DNA from: Aestuariivita sp.
GTDB taxonomy: Bacteria > Pseudomonadota > Alphaproteobacteria > Rhodobacterales > Rhodobacteraceae
Assembly: GCA_026709985.1 (NCBI GenBank)
Contig: JAPORY010000039.1
Span: forward strand, 1-64,000
Reading direction: 5' to 3'
Length of the DNA: 64,000 nt
The position numbers were made by a program, and so were the translations under genes. The notes below the pieces were generated by a model. That model was given only the letters and a program-made list of their open reading frames with translations, was not told the origin of the DNA and searched no databases. Shown here in pieces: positions 63,108 through 64,000 of this stretch; position 1 is the stretch's first letter, and every line of letters starts with the position of its first letter.

Positions 63108-64000
63108 CTACGACTGTCTTTGTTCAAAGAATAGGGCAGATAACGGCGGCAAGGTTAACCGCAATGAGTATTCGAACTGTTTATGGCTCACCGGCTCACT
63201 GTCAACTCGTCCCGAATTCCCAAGATTGGCACCGCCATAGACGGCAGCATCGGTATTGAGTATCTCTGTCCATTCGCCAGATATCGGTACGCCAACCCGC
63301 CAATTTTCACGCGGCACTGGCGTAAAGTTACAAACCACAAGTACCGGTGAACTCCCATAATTTCCATATCGAATCCACGCCAAGATCGATTCGTCAGCCG
63401 CCTCGTTCTCGACCCAAAGAAAGCCCGTTGCGTCACTGTCTCGCTGGTGAAGGCTTGGCGTCGTGCGATAGAGGCGGTTGAGGTCCCGAACGAGCGTCTG
63501 TACCCCGCGATGCCGATTATCGTCAAGCAAATGCCAATCTAACGATAGTTCATGAACCCATTCTGAGATCTGAGCGAATTCGCATCCCATGAACAACAAT
63601 TTCTTGCCGGGATGTCCCCACATGAAGCCATAATAGGCACGCAAATTAGCATATTTTTCCGCCGAATCACCGGGCATTTTGGTGATCATTGATCCCTTTC
63701 CATGGACAACTTCGTCATGGCTAATAGGGAGGATGAAATTCTCGGAAAAGGCGTAGTGTAGGCCAAAGGTCATCTGATTATAATGATAGGTTCGATGTAC
63801 TGGATCTTTTTGAATAAAGGACAACGTGTCGTTCATCCAACCCATATTCCACTTATAGCCAAAACCAAGGCCGCCTTGGTCAACTCGGCCGGTAACCGAC
63901 GGAAACGCCGTCGACTCCTCGGCGATCATCATCGTTCCCATTGTCTTGCCGTATGTCGCCGAGTTCAATTGCCCCAAAAACGATATCGCTTCTAAATTCT
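63108..64000 (-). CDS. glgB: 1,4-alpha-glucan branching enzyme, C-terminal part (cut by window edge)
   Basis: The frame is open from 64000 to the stop at 63108, about 297 residues, and lacks the start, CBM48 and first half of the GH13 barrel. Visible motifs: NLEAISFLGQLNSATYGKTM, then MMIAEESTAFPSVTGR (acid/base Glu), MTFGLHYAFSENFILPISHD followed by EVVHGKGSM (transition-state His-Asp), and LLFMGCEFAQISEWVH. The C-terminal beta domain ends LSALFFEQRQS. It forms alpha-1,6 branches. First visible gene of the glgB-glgC-glgA-glgX-malQ operon. Confidence 0.95.
   Translation of the reverse strand, partial: NLEAISFLGQLNSATYGKTMGTMMIAEESTAFPSVTGRVDQGGLGFGYKWNMGWMNDTLSFIQKDPVHRTYHYNQMTFGLHYAFSENFILPISHDEVVHGKGSMITKMPGDSAEKYANLRAYYGFMWGHPGKKLLFMGCEFAQISEWVHELSLDWHLLDDNRHRGVQTLVRDLNRLYRTTPSLHQRDSDATGFLWVENEAADESILAWIRYGNYGSSPVLVVCNFTPVPRENWRVGVPISGEWTEILNTDAAVYGGANLGNSGRVDSEPVSHKQFEYSLRLTLPPLSALFFEQRQS

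Noticed and set aside
1..64000. CRISPR arrays, rRNA, tRNA, replication origin, phage attachment sites
   Set aside because: Reading the window showed no regularly spaced repeats, no rRNA or tRNA signature and no clear direct-repeat att pair; absence is by eye only.

Overview
The window looks like chromosomal DNA of an alphaproteobacterium. The strongest marker is a GcrA-family cell-cycle regulator, a family confined to Alphaproteobacteria. A malic enzyme fused to a phosphotransacetylase-like domain, a PrpE-type ligase, a DmdB-like acyl-CoA ligase and a DmdC-length acyl-CoA dehydrogenase agree with this. I cannot name a genus.

Layout. (1) 1-11.2 kb: the tail of a DUF1703-type ATPase/nuclease, pnp and gcrA, then a decayed accessory zone. 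That zone holds a membrane protein/ImmA-IrrE pair, a broken papain-like protease, a broken WYL regulator, two AbiEii-type nucleotidyltransferase remnants and two ISKra4-family remnants. (2) 11.3-17.3 kb, minus strand: amidase, prpE and maeB. (3) 18-19 kb: a higBA toxin-antitoxin locus whose toxin is frameshifted and fused in frame to its antitoxin, and a frameshifted HNH nuclease. (4) 19.4-24.1 kb: a tightly overlapping nucleoside-salvage operon (VOC/cupin protein, cdd, deoA, deoB, upp). (5) 24.3-28.0 kb: a degenerate M48-like membrane protein, an acyl-CoA ligase and an EamA transporter. (6) 28-34.4 kb: accessory DNA with a DruA-like stub, an IS1595/IS30 junction, a PD-(D/E)XK-like protein, an antitoxin, a DUF1703 ATPase-nuclease and an intact WYL regulator. 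(7) 34.5-43.4 kb, minus strand: beta-oxidation genes (fadJ, fadA, GST, acyl-CoA dehydrogenase) interrupted by an AceE-like thiamine-diphosphate enzyme. (8) 43.7-53.1 kb: a second accessory island with small membrane proteins, an adenine-methylase stub, an AAA ATPase, a coupled three-gene operon (HD phosphohydrolase, P-loop ATPase, Rossmann-like protein), a cytosine-5 DNA methyltransferase and an IS4-type remnant. (9) 53.3-56.2 kb: an orphan ABC permease, then hisC-tyrA. (10) 56.3-64 kb, minus strand: the glycogen operon glgB-glgC-glgA-glgX-malQ, with glgB cut by the window edge.

How it works together. The core segments handle RNA turnover (pnp), cell cycle (gcrA), pyruvate/malate and acyl-CoA metabolism, nucleoside salvage, aromatic amino-acid synthesis and glycogen storage. 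Between them lie insertion points full of dead IS elements and dead toxin, nuclease and regulator genes.

The best candidate for an undescribed system is 47652-52570. Three genes (HD, ATPase, Rossmann) overlap by ATGA. A cytosine methyltransferase follows, whose start codon lies inside a perfect 18-bp palindrome. I infer a defence function from composition and neighbourhood only. All functional calls rest on motifs read by eye; no database search was run.
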